Virus record (IMG/VR): IMGVR_UViG_3300013132_000169
Coordinates: 1 to 30,811 of that record
Direction: 5' to 3' (one strand)
Length of the DNA stretch: 30,811 nucleotides
Origin: a virus
This document shows, one piece after another, positions 1 to 7,128 of the stretch (positions within the stretch are counted from its first letter, which is position 1; each line of letters starts with the position of its first letter). Below the pieces are notes generated by a model, which had not been told where the DNA came from, did not search any database, and worked only from the letters and a program-made list of their open reading frames with translations. The position numbers and the translations under genes are program-made.

Positions 1-127
1 CGACAATACCGCTTAAAGACGCTTCTACAACTTGAGCAAACTCAATAAGAGCTGGTGCCCAGTTAGGAGACTGAGCAGACGAAGGAAACTCAATTATTGT
101 GCCGCCGATATTAATTTGAACTGACAT
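1..127 (-). CDS. Conserved phage protein, N-terminal part only (runs off left edge)
   Basis: The minus strand opens at ATG 127-125 after a weak Shine-Dalgarno (CTAAGG) and reads 42 codons without a stop to the window edge. The peptide begins MSVQINIGGTIIEFPSSAQS and continues with an NWAPALIEF segment. That style of start occurs on small uncharacterised proteins encoded near phage structural genes, but I cannot name a function. It follows the capsid gene and an HNH gene in the transcription direction and has a copy of the TTAACAACT-type promoter motif about 25-40 nt upstream, so it probably starts its own transcript. The C-terminal part lies outside the window. Confidence 0.7.
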   Translation of the reverse strand, partial: MSVQINIGGTIIEFPSSAQSPNWAPALIEFAQVVEASLSGIV

Positions 128-150
128 AATTGCCTTAGAAATAAAGCCCT

Positions 151-167
151 TATATAGAGTTGTTAAA
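151..167 (-). promoter_or_regulatory. Phage promoter motif, copy A (TTTAACAACTCTATATA)
   Basis: On the minus strand this reads TTTAACAACTCTATATA followed by AGGG, between the HNH gene and the gene starting at 127. It matches the recurrent TTAACAACTATATA motif found upstream of other minus-strand genes, with one extra C. Its place after an inserted homing endonuclease and before a structural-region gene fits a promoter that restarts transcription. Confidence 0.6.
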
Positions 168-190
168 TATAGATATGTATTAATAATACA

Positions 191-814
191 CTAGAAATTT
201 TTATTTAACAATTTGTCACCTTTAGATAAATTTTCTTCTGCCCAAAGCGGTTGTAAGTTAGTGTAATGAAACAGTTTTATTAATTCTTCTTCAGTATTTG
301 CTGAAGCAAGGGGTATAATGTGATCTACATGCCAATCGCCGTAATTATCCCAATTCATTCCGTTTTTAAATTGTAATTCAAGGTGCTGTTTTAAAGTGTG
401 AATGTTACAACCTAAGTAATGAAAAATGCTTCCTCTTTTTGGGTATTTATAACGGGTTAAAACTTCATATAAACGAACGCGTGCGGTTACTCTTAGTTTA
501 AATAGCGTGTCCGTTTTGTAGCGTTTTTTGATACGAATATTTTCTAAATAAGATCGTCGAGCTTTAACTTCTGGACGCTGTGCGTATTCTTTTTCTTTTT
601 GTTTTTGTTCTTCGGTTAACCGAAAAGCTTTTTTTGTGTGCTTATACTTTTCGGTTTTGCGATATTTTTGCACGTACTTTTTTCCCGTTGTTTTTTGAAG
701 CTGTCGATTACATTTAATGCATTCTCCGCGATGATACACTTTGTTTTTATATGTTCCACAAACATGAAATTCATTTAGCGGTTTAGTTACGTGACAAATT
801 TTACAAGGCTTCAT
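191..814 (-). CDS. HNH homing endonuclease (free-standing)
   Basis: The reading frame is open from 892, but the ATG at 814 is preferred: the protein then starts MKPCKICHVTKPLNEFH, and the extra upstream residues would come from the capsid terminator. N-terminal CKIC and CIKC pairs form a probable zinc ribbon. A very basic Lys/Arg/Tyr-rich middle probably contacts DNA. The C-terminus carries the HNH core WHVDHIIPL, an acidic EEEL stretch, then NLQPLWAEENLSKGDK, a typical HNH nuclease ending. It lies directly behind the capsid gene terminator, so it is likely a selfish insertion between two structural-region genes and not part of an intron. The ribosome binding site is weak. Confidence 0.85.
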   Translation of the reverse strand: MKPCKICHVTKPLNEFHVCGTYKNKVYHRGECIKCNRQLQKTTGKKYVQKYRKTEKYKHTKKAFRLTEEQKQKEKEYAQRPEVKARRSYLENIRIKKRYKTDTLFKLRVTARVRLYEVLTRYKYPKRGSIFHYLGCNIHTLKQHLELQFKNGMNWDNYGDWHVDHIIPLASANTEEELIKLFHYTNLQPLWAEENLSKGDKLLNKNF

Positions 815-850
815 GTAATTAAAATAACAGGTGTCATGCAAAAAAGCAAT

Positions 851-885
851 AAAAAAAGAGGGCGACGAACTTAATCGCCGCCCTC
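851..885 (-). terminator. Intrinsic terminator after the major capsid gene
   Basis: On the minus strand an 11-position stem pairs 885-875 with 868-858 (GAGGGCGGCGA against TCGTCGCCCTC, one mismatch), with a 6-nt loop, followed by seven T at 857-851. It begins 16 nt after the capsid stop codon. Confidence 0.9.
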
Positions 886-900
886 CAGTCAACGTGCCTA

Positions 901-1983
901 TTAGGTCGCGTTAACGATATTGTTAATTAATACATTCTTAGCGGGCGCCATACAGAATACAGCCTGATCCGAATAAAGACGAAGCTCGTAAGCTGCGCTG
1001 TTTTCGAGATCGCGGAAGAATTCTTCTCCCTGTCCAGGACGCTTGAAGGTCATGTCGGTTGAACCAACACGGAACCAGTCGTCGGTGCTGAGCATGTATG
1101 CATATCCTTCCTTCACGTAAATCGAAGGTTCGATTTCGATCAGGCCGTTCTGAGAGTGGAACATCAGCTTCTCAGAGCCGTTTTCCATCTTAGAAGCGCT
1201 GTAAGAACCGTCATAACGACGGAGTGCAGCTTGGTCGGAGAGCATGTTTGCCCATGCGCGTGGATTAACCATCGCGAGTAGCGGTCCTTCGAGGCCCTTT
1301 TCAACTGCACGAGCTGCAGCAAGGTTTAGCTTAGTGAAGCTAAGAGCTGCGCCGCCAGCGGAGAAAATGTTACCACGGAAGAGGTTGTAGGTTCCAACGT
1401 CGATGTTGAACAGGGTTCCAGAGCTGATGCTCAGGATCTTGTGAATGCCTGGGAATTCGTTCCCATAAGCACCCTTGTGCCAAATCACGTCAGTTGCAAC
1501 AACGTTAGCAGCAGCGGCGTCAGCATTGAGGGTGATAACACGGGTGTCCATGTTGACAGAAACAACCTTGAATTCGCCACGGCTGGTGGAACCAGCGGCG
1601 TCACGAATTTCGATTGGCATTCCTTCTGCACCGGCCCAGATTCCCGGAGCCCATTCAGCTGTTGCAATGGTGACAGCGGTGGTTGCTACAGAAGCAACTG
1701 CGCCATATCCCATCTGACCATAAAGAAGTTCGATTTCGAGCTTCTTAGCCATCGAGCGAAGCATGTTCGCAACGAGGAACTTGGTTGCATCCATGAAAGC
1801 CTTCTGACCGCCAAGGGCGGCACGGCTTGCAGCGACGTAGCCAAGGAGCGAGCGGAGAACCACTGGGGAACCCTTAACTTGAGCGTCCTTGACCTGTCCT
1901 GCTACTGGAGCATTGAGGTTGAAAGCGTCTTCATCGCTACCAGCGAAGGTGACACCGTGTTCGAGGCCAAGAATGACCGGTTG
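901..1983 (-). CDS. Major capsid protein, exon 2 (residues 58-417 of the spliced protein)
   Basis: This is the main part of the major capsid protein. Unspliced it could start only at a GTG (1986) with no ribosome binding site, and an in-frame TAA lies two codons further up, so it is not an independent gene. Joined to the exon at 2789-2959 by removing the group I intron, the junction reads GNLYH-QPVILGLEHGVTF and gives 417 residues, a normal capsid length. The exon encodes a helix-rich segment (SLLGYVAASRAALGGQKAF), a beta-rich middle with DMDTRVITLN-like strands, and a C-terminus with SAAYELRLYSDQAVF. Position after the scaffold gene in the order terminase, portal, scaffold, capsid supports the call. 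Codon use is more GC-rich than in the inserted nuclease genes. Confidence 0.9.
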   Translation of the reverse strand, partial: QPVILGLEHGVTFAGSDEDAFNLNAPVAGQVKDAQVKGSPVVLRSLLGYVAASRAALGGQKAFMDATKFLVANMLRSMAKKLEIELLYGQMGYGAVASVATTAVTIATAEWAPGIWAGAEGMPIEIRDAAGSTSRGEFKVVSVNMDTRVITLNADAAAANVVATDVIWHKGAYGNEFPGIHKILSISSGTLFNIDVGTYNLFRGNIFSAGGAALSFTKLNLAAARAVEKGLEGPLLAMVNPRAWANMLSDQAALRRYDGSYSASKMENGSEKLMFHSQNGLIEIEPSIYVKEGYAYMLSTDDWFRVGSTDMTFKRPGQGEEFFRDLENSAAYELRLYSDQAVFCMAPAKNVLINNIVNAT

Positions 1984-2788
1984 CACCGGTTGTTACTCTC
2001 TTTATTCAAGAGGGAGAAGTCATTTCTGCTTCTCTCTACCGTTTCTTGTAAAATTCAAAGTGTAATCCACCAGTCATAGATCGCTTACCATTACAAACTA
2101 GACTAATCTTGCTGTATTGTAGTCCTAGCTCTTTGGCCGCGTGTCTTGCGCTGGGATATACCTTTCCGGTTTCTAAACAAATAACGGGTTTAGCGTGGCT
2201 TTCAAATTGAGCCTGTCGCCATTTTTCCCCGTTAGTTTTACCAAGCCGTGCCGTTCTATTTTTTGCAGCATGCTCAGGATTAACCGGTTTTCCTTTTCGC
2301 TCTAAAGACCACTTCCGCTTTTGTTCTTCGGAATGTTCTTGAGAATACCCATTTATTGAGCCGGGACTTTTATTCAATCCTTTTTTCAAAAGATCGTATT
2401 GAGCAATTAATTTTCGCTCTAAAATCGCAGCTTCTTCTCGTGTTAAAAAATCAACAACGAGTTCAATTGTATAAGTATCATCAAGCTTTTTTGTCCAGCG
2501 ATGTTCGTTCAATCTTTTTTCAATAGACTGACCGGTTAAACCGCAGTAGACAACTTCTTTTTCCTTATTGCGAATAAGGTATACTTTGTAATTTTGCATC
2601 GCGTTGTTCCTCGAAAGGATTCCGCTACTTTTATTTCGGTAGATCGGACTATCGCATCAACAGTAACATTATTAACTTACTGTTGTCAACTCGTTTAGTC
2701 TCTCACGGTGCCTTTCGGCTTCCGCCTTGTTGTCCTGTTTTCAGGAGTTTCAAGTCAATTAGAGTCGATTTTACTACCACCAACATTA
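1984..2788 (-). ncRNA. Group I self-splicing intron in the capsid gene
   Basis: An 805-nt insert splits the capsid frame. P1 pairs the 5' exon end CTACCAT (2795-2789) with guide GTGGTAG (2780-2774), with the expected U-G wobble at the splice site. P10 pairs GTTG (2784-2781) with the 3' exon start CAAC. P3 is AACTC/GAGTT. P7 is GACTA (2700-2696) with TAGTC (2651-2647). P8 is a perfect 9-bp stem, 2685-2677 with 2666-2658. The P9 region has hairpins GAGAAG/CTTCTC and CTCTT/AAGAG just before the 3' end. The intron ends in G (1984). The endonuclease gene lies between P7 and P9. An unspliced message would stop one codon into the intron at TAA. Confidence 0.92.
2036..2599 (-). CDS. GIY-YIG homing endonuclease, intron-encoded
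   Basis: A 187-residue protein inside the capsid intron. The N-terminus has the GIY-YIG core in variant form (KVYLIRNK then VYCGLTGQSIEKRLNEHR), where Y, the R of RLNEH and a later acidic residue (E of LERKLIAQYD) are the usual catalytic positions. A basic middle (SEEQKRKWSLERKGKPVNPEHA) resembles NUMOD-type DNA-binding repeats. The C-terminal part (SARHAAKELGLQYSKISLVCNGK) is a helix-turn-helix-like NUMOD segment. The start has a GAGGA ribosome binding site. It would cut intronless capsid alleles and spread the intron. Confidence 0.9.
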   Translation of the reverse strand: MQNYKVYLIRNKEKEVVYCGLTGQSIEKRLNEHRWTKKLDDTYTIELVVDFLTREEAAILERKLIAQYDLLKKGLNKSPGSINGYSQEHSEEQKRKWSLERKGKPVNPEHAAKNRTARLGKTNGEKWRQAQFESHAKPVICLETGKVYPSARHAAKELGLQYSKISLVCNGKRSMTGGLHFEFYKKR

Positions 2789-2959
2789 ATGGTAGAGGTT
2801 GCCCGGCTGCTTATCCTTAGACATGAATTTGATTTTGTTAAGAAGCTTAACGCCATCTGGGATTAGTTCACCGAGCTTCTCGGCGTAAGTTTCCTTAAAG
2901 AAACCGTTTAGAGTACCAACCGTATTATTCGGAGTACCATAAGTATTTGCTGATGCCAT
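2789..2959 (-). CDS. Major capsid protein, exon 1 (residues 1-57)
   Basis: The true start of the capsid gene is ATG 2959-2957, behind an AGGAAGGAA-type ribosome binding site. The exon reads MASANTYGTPNNTVGTLNGF and on through KETYAEKL, GELIPDGVKL and KQPGNLYH, ending at CAT (2789). The next base starts the intron and an in-frame TAA. An N-terminus with SANTY, FKETYAEKL and LIPDGVKL looks like a capsid N-arm and continues smoothly into QPVILGLEHGV of exon 2. An annotator who misses the intron would leave this as a false 57-residue protein and give the capsid an artificial GTG start. Confidence 0.88.
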
Positions 2960-2978
2960 ATACTATTATTCCTTCCTA

Positions 2979-3281
2979 TTATTCAGCAACCACGTACTTG
3001 ACGATGATTGAATCTGCATCGGCAATTGCGTCACTGAGGGTGAGGGTGATTTGTGAACCGGAGATAGCAATCCCGGCTTGGGCGATAAGATAAACGCCAA
3101 CAGAATCGTCACAGTGTAGTGCTGCGCGAACTTTCTTAACGGATTCCTTAACGTCGATGGTTACGTCAGTTCCTGCTCCAACGGAGAGAACACTAACATC
3201 TGATTTCTTGACGCAAAGCTCTTGAACCTTCAGTTGAAGACCAAGGACTGCATCATCTTTTGACTGATATGAAATACTCAT
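2979..3281 (-). CDS. Small protein between scaffold and capsid genes, possible head protein
   Basis: A 100-residue protein, MSISYQSKDDAVLGLQLKVQ onward, with alternating hydrophobic beta-strand patterns in its C-terminal half (VGVYLIAQAGIAISGSQITL) and no motif I can name. It stands immediately upstream of the capsid gene (20-nt gap) and downstream of promoter copy B, so it is probably co-transcribed with the capsid. Position suggests a head decoration or stabilising protein, but this is inference from location only. Confidence 0.75.
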   Translation of the reverse strand: MSISYQSKDDAVLGLQLKVQELCVKKSDVSVLSVGAGTDVTIDVKESVKKVRAALHCDDSVGVYLIAQAGIAISGSQITLTLSDAIADADSIIVKYVVAE

Positions 3282-3390
3282 ATTATTTTAGTCCTTTATT
3301 AGTTAGATTAATTATAGAACGCAAAGCGTTCCGTTCGTCTTACAACGTGCCCAATCACCTTACCCAATATCTATACTCAGTGTTCCCGGT

Positions 3391-3441
3391 TATATAGAGT
3401 CGAATAATAGCAGACACTTAAAACTCTTGTATATAGTTGTT
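3391..3441 (-). promoter_or_regulatory. Phage promoter motif, copy B, with a weaker second copy
   Basis: At 3441-3427 the minus strand reads TTTTAACAACTATATACAA, an excellent match to the recurrent motif. About 35 nt nearer the gene (3404-3391) TCGACTCTATATAACC resembles the right half of copy A. They lie 110-150 nt before the start at 3281 and directly behind the HNH-AP2 gene, so the 179-nt gap is mostly leader and promoter. Confidence 0.6.
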
Positions 3442-3459
3442 AAAATAAATAGAAAAAAA

Positions 3460-4026
3460 TTAAGGGTTTGGTTTTATTAGCTTTTTTATTCTTTTTAAAA
3501 ACGATTCATTAATTTTAACGTTAACAGAAACGTTTTGATTTAAATGAGCAAATTCACCATGTAATATTACAGCGGCTTTATTATAAGCAGCGGCAGCCTC
3601 TTCAGCTGTTGTAAAAAATCCCAAATGAATCGAAGAATGATTTAAAGTTATATAAGCTCGCCATTTACCATTTAATTTGGTCACGCCCTTAAACTTAGAA
3701 TGTTTTACTCGGTTACGTAATGTAGTAATTTTTCGGTTGGCCGCGTTTTCAGCAACCGAACAAATTCGTAAATTTTCTTTTCTGTTATCTAATCCACTTC
3801 CGTTTTTATGGTCAACCACTTTTTTAGGATCAGTTGCTTTCATTATAATACGATGCATTTTTACTATCGGCGGGTCAAATGGATAAATGCCCCTTGCTTG
3901 CACATATTGTTTAGTTTGTCTTCCTCGATATTTTACGGAAGCGACATACCAACGATATTTGCTCACAAGAGGCACGTCTTCATCATCAACTAAAACAGAA
4001 ACGTTTTTAATTTGAATAACGGCCAT
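3460..4026 (-). CDS. HNH homing endonuclease with AP2 DNA-binding domain
   Basis: A 188-residue protein. Residues about 1-50 form an N-terminal domain (VLVDDEDVPLVSKYRWYV) typical of HNH_3-type phage endonucleases. The nuclease core is MHRIIM, VVDHKNGSGLDNRKENLRIC, with H and N in the expected order. A C-terminal AP2 domain (SKFKGVTKLNGKWRAYITLN through TAEEAAAAYNKAA) gives DNA recognition. It sits between the scaffold gene and the 100-residue gene, outside any visible intron, so it is a free-standing endonuclease. An inverted repeat, AATTAC...GTAATT, lies just before the start codon and may restrain its expression. Confidence 0.93.
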   Translation of the reverse strand: MAVIQIKNVSVLVDDEDVPLVSKYRWYVASVKYRGRQTKQYVQARGIYPFDPPIVKMHRIIMKATDPKKVVDHKNGSGLDNRKENLRICSVAENAANRKITTLRNRVKHSKFKGVTKLNGKWRAYITLNHSSIHLGFFTTAEEAAAAYNKAAVILHGEFAHLNQNVSVNVKINESFLKRIKKLIKPNP

Positions 4027-4086
4027 ATGTATAATTACGAATTATGATTTGTAATTATTTAAAAATACGCCTTTAATATCAATTAC

Positions 4087-5055
4087 TTACACGCCAAAGA
4101 AATCGCGGAAGCTCTTCTTTTCAGCGGAATTAGCGTTTGTGGCACCCTTAGTGGATGCGCCAGTGTCCTTAATGGCGGACTTTACTGGGGTAGGAGCAGC
4201 TTTAGCTTTTGCAACGTTCTTCTTACGAACGCGGCTAAACACTTCCTTACCAACAATCTTTTCAATAACTTCATCTGGCATTACGGCAAACATTTCACGA
4301 AGATCGTTTTGAATTTCTTCACGAACAAGCGGAAGAACGTCTTCTGGCGAAACGTCAATACCTTCATTAAGACCGAGCAGCATGTAATCTGCCATCTTCT
4401 TAACGACATATGGAGACTTAGGAAGATCGCTGGTTTCAAGCGCTTTGGACATGAGATTGTCGTAACGCTCGTATTCAATCTCTTGCAGACGAGAAAATTC
4501 CTTCTGACGAAGCTCTTCACGCTCTTGTTCGCGTTCTTCCTGAAGTGAACGAAGCTCAGCTTCAAGACGCTCTTTTTCAAGCTGTTCTGGCGACTTTTGT
4601 GAGTTAGCAATTTCTTCTTCAATGATTTGAGCAGCAAGTTGCTTAACATCAATACCGATAGTAGGGTCAGAAAGAATCTTGCGAGGATTCTTACGAAGCT
4701 CGTCAAGGAAATACTTGACTTCTTTCTGGAGCTGTGCGTGTTCTCCCATGCGCTTCTGAGCGGCTTTTGACATCTGAAGCTGGCGAGTCATATACTCAAC
4801 TGCTTCAGGATTATCGTCAATTTCAAACGGGAGTTCTTCTTCAAGCTCTTGGCCGTCAACCTTGAGCCTAAGCTTCTTAATACGCGCTGCTTCTTTCTTA
4901 GCAGCAGTAGATTCAGCGGCTTGGGCTTCGGCGGCTTCGCCTTCGGCGGCAGCGCTTTCAAGACCTTCAGCGGCTTGTGTAGATTCTAGAGAGTCAGAGG
5001 ATTCAGAAGCGGATGCTTCAGTTGCAGCGGACGCTGCGGCATTGGATTCAGACAT
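4087..5055 (-). CDS. Capsid scaffolding protein
   Basis: 322 residues, strongly biased. An Ala/Ser/Glu-rich disordered N-terminus (about 1-55) leads to a basic-acidic segment (RIKKLRLKVDGQELEEELPF) often seen in podovirus scaffolds. A long charged coiled coil follows (EEEIANSQKSPEQLEKERLE onward to about residue 200), then a helical C-terminus ending KKSFRDFFGV after a flexible Lys/Ala stretch. Small basic C-terminal tails of scaffolds usually bind the capsid protein. Gene order, just before the capsid, agrees. It has its own promoter motif about 65 nt upstream and a GAAAGG ribosome binding site. Confidence 0.85.
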   Translation of the reverse strand: MSESNAAASAATEASASESSDSLESTQAAEGLESAAAEGEAAEAQAAESTAAKKEAARIKKLRLKVDGQELEEELPFEIDDNPEAVEYMTRQLQMSKAAQKRMGEHAQLQKEVKYFLDELRKNPRKILSDPTIGIDVKQLAAQIIEEEIANSQKSPEQLEKERLEAELRSLQEEREQEREELRQKEFSRLQEIEYERYDNLMSKALETSDLPKSPYVVKKMADYMLLGLNEGIDVSPEDVLPLVREEIQNDLREMFAVMPDEVIEKIVGKEVFSRVRKKNVAKAKAAPTPVKSAIKDTGASTKGATNANSAEKKSFRDFFGV

Positions 5056-5120
5056 ATATTACCTTTCATAGCCCTATTAAGGGTATATTATTTGGATACC
5101 TCGTCCGTTGTGGATGGAGG

Positions 5121-5140
5121 CTTATATATAGTTGTTAAAA
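5121..5140 (-). promoter_or_regulatory. Phage promoter motif, copy C (before scaffold)
   Basis: The minus strand reads TTTTAACAACTATATATAAG, the best-conserved copy in the window. It lies 66 nt upstream of the scaffold ATG. The leader contains a small CCCTtaatAGGG hairpin 15-30 nt before the start. Confidence 0.65.
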
Positions 5141-5149
5141 TATAGAAAT

Positions 5150-5338
5150 TTATTTACGATTAAGAATGTCTTTAATTTTTAAAAATCTTTGAACATCTTC
5201 TTCGGTAGGATTAGAAGAATGCCAATTACCTTCTATTATTTCTTTTGGTAATAAACCGGCTTTTTGATCGGCATATATTGTTTGTGCCGGATTTTTTCTG
5301 TTGGCTTCGCCGTGCGGACCAAAATTCACCCAGCTATT
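5150..5338 (-). pseudogene. In-frame C-terminal remainder of the gene at 5339-5878, beyond a TAA
   Basis: Directly after the TAA at 5341-5339 the same frame continues for 62 codons to TAA 5152-5150: NSWVNFGPHGEANRKNPAQT, then IYADQKAGLLPKEIIEGNW. With the stop read as Gln the segment becomes TETMGQNSWVNFGPHGEANR, which matches the pattern I know from related phage proteins (TETRGQNSWVNYGPHGE). No start codon or ribosome binding site supports independent expression. Confidence 0.75.
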
Positions 5339-5878
5339 TTAACCCATAGTTTCAGTAGCCAATGCTTCTTGTGCGGTTGGGCTAAAATCTTGTTTGTGTT
5401 GTAAATAAGCACGATGTTCGCCTTTAGGACCAAATCCGCTTTTATCGCCTAAATAATGCCCCCTATAATCATGCACAATTCTAAATAAATCATTAGCTAA
5501 AAGAGGTTCGCCTTCTTGAGTAAAATCTGTTTTTCTAAGAAGAGGGTGATCACTAAATTTATTTGCTTCCGTCCCAAATCCCTGAGCGGTTGGAAAATAA
5601 TATAAATGTTTATTAGCTTCAAGGTCAGCGTGTACGTCCTTAGACGATAAATACGGATTGGGCTGTTCGGGTTTTATTTTAGAAAATTTAAACCCAGATT
5701 TAAGCATGTCTTCATACTGATTTCCGGTTTCTTTTATAAGAGCATCATATGCAGCTTTTACTTTAGGATCAGTTGGGTTATGAGTCATTTGTTCGTAAGC
5801 TTTTGCAATCATCTTTCCGTGTTCTGGATTAAGATCAACAAGCTTAGCGAGCTGTTTTAATGCTTTAAGACTAGGCAT
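5339..5878 (-). CDS. Virion-interior or ejection-region protein, cut short by an in-frame TAA
   Basis: Starts MPSLKALKQLAKLVDLNP, a Lys/Leu amphipathic start related to those at 7425 and 8064. The body has FRIVHDYRGHYLGDKSGFGP, KGEHRAYLQHKQDFSPTAQE and ALATETMG, a His-rich conserved block found in phage-encoded multidomain virion proteins. Translation stops at TAA where relatives have Gln, and 62 more codons of conserved sequence follow in frame. It may be a nonsense mutant, a readthrough product or an assembly error. Its start overlaps the stop of the gene before it (TAATATG), so it is translated as part of the ejection block. Enzymatic activity unknown. Confidence 0.75.
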   Translation of the reverse strand: MPSLKALKQLAKLVDLNPEHGKMIAKAYEQMTHNPTDPKVKAAYDALIKETGNQYEDMLKSGFKFSKIKPEQPNPYLSSKDVHADLEANKHLYYFPTAQGFGTEANKFSDHPLLRKTDFTQEGEPLLANDLFRIVHDYRGHYLGDKSGFGPKGEHRAYLQHKQDFSPTAQEALATETMG

Positions 5879-5879
5879 A

Positions 5880-6869
5880 TTATTTCATAACACCGCGAAG
5901 TTTTGAAAACCCTTTGCGAGCCTTTGTCCCTAATCCAACGCCCATAAGATTCGTAGGATCGAGAATCATATCGGACGCAAACCCAATTGGCGCTTCTGCA
6001 GGAAATTCATTTGAAGGGAGATATTCCTCTGGTTTTTTTCCTTCGATTTCAACACCTAGTTCTCTAAGTTGCTCTAGTCTAGGATCAACAGGCGCACGAA
6101 GTCGCATTCCGCCTAATTCTTCTGTATTTTTAAGAAATTGACGAGCGACTTGGCGACCTTCTACATCTTGATCTTTTGAAAGAGATTCAATTGCACCGGT
6201 CAAAGGATTTTTACCTTGTAATGCTGATAAAGCAGCAGCACGAACCGGACGGCCCGTGTATTTATCAATTCCTTCAAGTGTTTTTTGAACACCTTCGGCA
6301 ATGTCGTAATTACCGTATTTTGATTCGGCTTCAGATACCGCGTCTTTTACAACCTTAGAAGTTGTACTAGAACCGTGTTCCGGACTTGATCGAGACACAG
6401 TTGGACCTTCGTCGGCGCGAGCTGAAGGGGAGGCAAGCATACCCGCGCCAATTGCTCCGCCAATTCCCGCTGTTTTTTTATAGAGTTGATCTTTTGCCCG
6501 TTTTTCCTGCATCTGTTCTTTTGTTAATACGCGAGGTTTATTTGATTTAGCAAAAGATTCAAGACGCTGCGTTGCCGCAGCTTCTTCTGCAGATTGGCGA
6601 CGAGGCGCAGATTCTAATATTCCGACTAAATCACGGTCAATATCTTCAAGTCTTCTAATGTTTTCAGGCGAAGGATCTTTTTTAACTATTTCTTGCCATT
6701 CTTTTAAGTGATTTAAAGCAAAAGAAGGATCAACATTTTGTACTCTAGGCGGTTCAATCATTCGAGTTAATTGACCGGGTTTCCAGTTTTTTTGTACCAC
6801 TTCTTGTGCAAACTGCTCAGCATATTTGCCAGGACGAAGAAGCTCCATAACTTTTTTTAAATTAGCCAT
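5880..6869 (-). CDS. Probable ejection (pilot) protein with a glycine-rich membrane segment
   Basis: 329 residues. N-terminal short amphipathic helix MANLKKVMELLRPGK, helical charged region to about 130, then KTAGIGGAIGAGMLASPSAR, a glycine-zipper hydrophobic stretch of the type seen in phage proteins that enter the host envelope during DNA injection. The C-terminal half is helical and ends with GFASDMILDPTNLMGVGLGT, a pattern seen in podovirus internal proteins. The start codon overlaps the stop of the 41-residue gene upstream (TAATGG). Function is inferred from composition and position next to the transglycosylase-like protein; no enzyme motif is visible. Confidence 0.7.
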   Translation of the reverse strand: MANLKKVMELLRPGKYAEQFAQEVVQKNWKPGQLTRMIEPPRVQNVDPSFALNHLKEWQEIVKKDPSPENIRRLEDIDRDLVGILESAPRRQSAEEAAATQRLESFAKSNKPRVLTKEQMQEKRAKDQLYKKTAGIGGAIGAGMLASPSARADEGPTVSRSSPEHGSSTTSKVVKDAVSEAESKYGNYDIAEGVQKTLEGIDKYTGRPVRAAALSALQGKNPLTGAIESLSKDQDVEGRQVARQFLKNTEELGGMRLRAPVDPRLEQLRELGVEIEGKKPEEYLPSNEFPAEAPIGFASDMILDPTNLMGVGLGTKARKGFSKLRGVMK

Positions 6870-6994
6870 TACTTTTTATCCTTTTTATCTTTACACTTAC
6901 ACATTTCCTTGACCTTTTTGAAACGTTCTTTAGACCCGTATGACTCTTTGTATATGGATTTGAGGGTAGTGTATGTGTTGGCGGAGGAAGACAT
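6869..6994 (-). CDS. 41-residue protein with a capsid-like N-terminus
   Basis: Reads MSSSANTYTTLKSIYKESYG and then SKERFKKVKEMCKCKDKKDKK. Both ends are coupled to neighbours: its ATG overlaps an upstream TAA (TAATG at 6996-6992) and its own TAA overlaps the next ATG, so it is surely translated. The first 20 residues follow the SANTY-T...-K.-Y pattern of the capsid N-arm (MASANTYGT...GFFKETYAEKL), while the tail is a Cys-X-Cys, Lys-rich stretch. It may be a truncated copy of a capsid N-arm or a small scaffold-interacting peptide. Confidence 0.7.
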   Translation of the reverse strand: MSSSANTYTTLKSIYKESYGSKERFKKVKEMCKCKDKKDKK

Positions 6995-7128
6995 TATTCA
7001 AGATCGTTTTCGGGTTTATTTTTTAAAGCGTCAATTAAAGCTTTTTTTGTTTTTCTAAACTTTAATTCGTCTTCTAATATTTGCTGCTCTCCTTCAAATG
7101 GCGCTCGTCTTAGTTCTGATAGTTCTTT
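6994..7128 (-). pseudogene. In-frame continuation of the gene at 7129-7425 beyond a TAG
   Basis: After the TAG at 7131-7129 the frame stays open for 44 codons: KELSELRRAPFEGEQQILED, then ELKFRKTKKALIDALKNKPE and NDLE, ending at a TAA that overlaps the next ATG as TAATG. This neat coupling shows that the natural gene end is here and not at the TAG. Glutamine at the TAG gives a smooth helix (IRYGQKELSELRR). Confidence 0.75.

Noticed and set aside
901-1986. Capsid gene as a stand-alone gene from GTG 1986
   Set aside because: No ribosome binding site, an in-frame TAA two codons upstream, and the missing N-terminus is found beyond a group I intron. The GTG lies at the 3' splice site.
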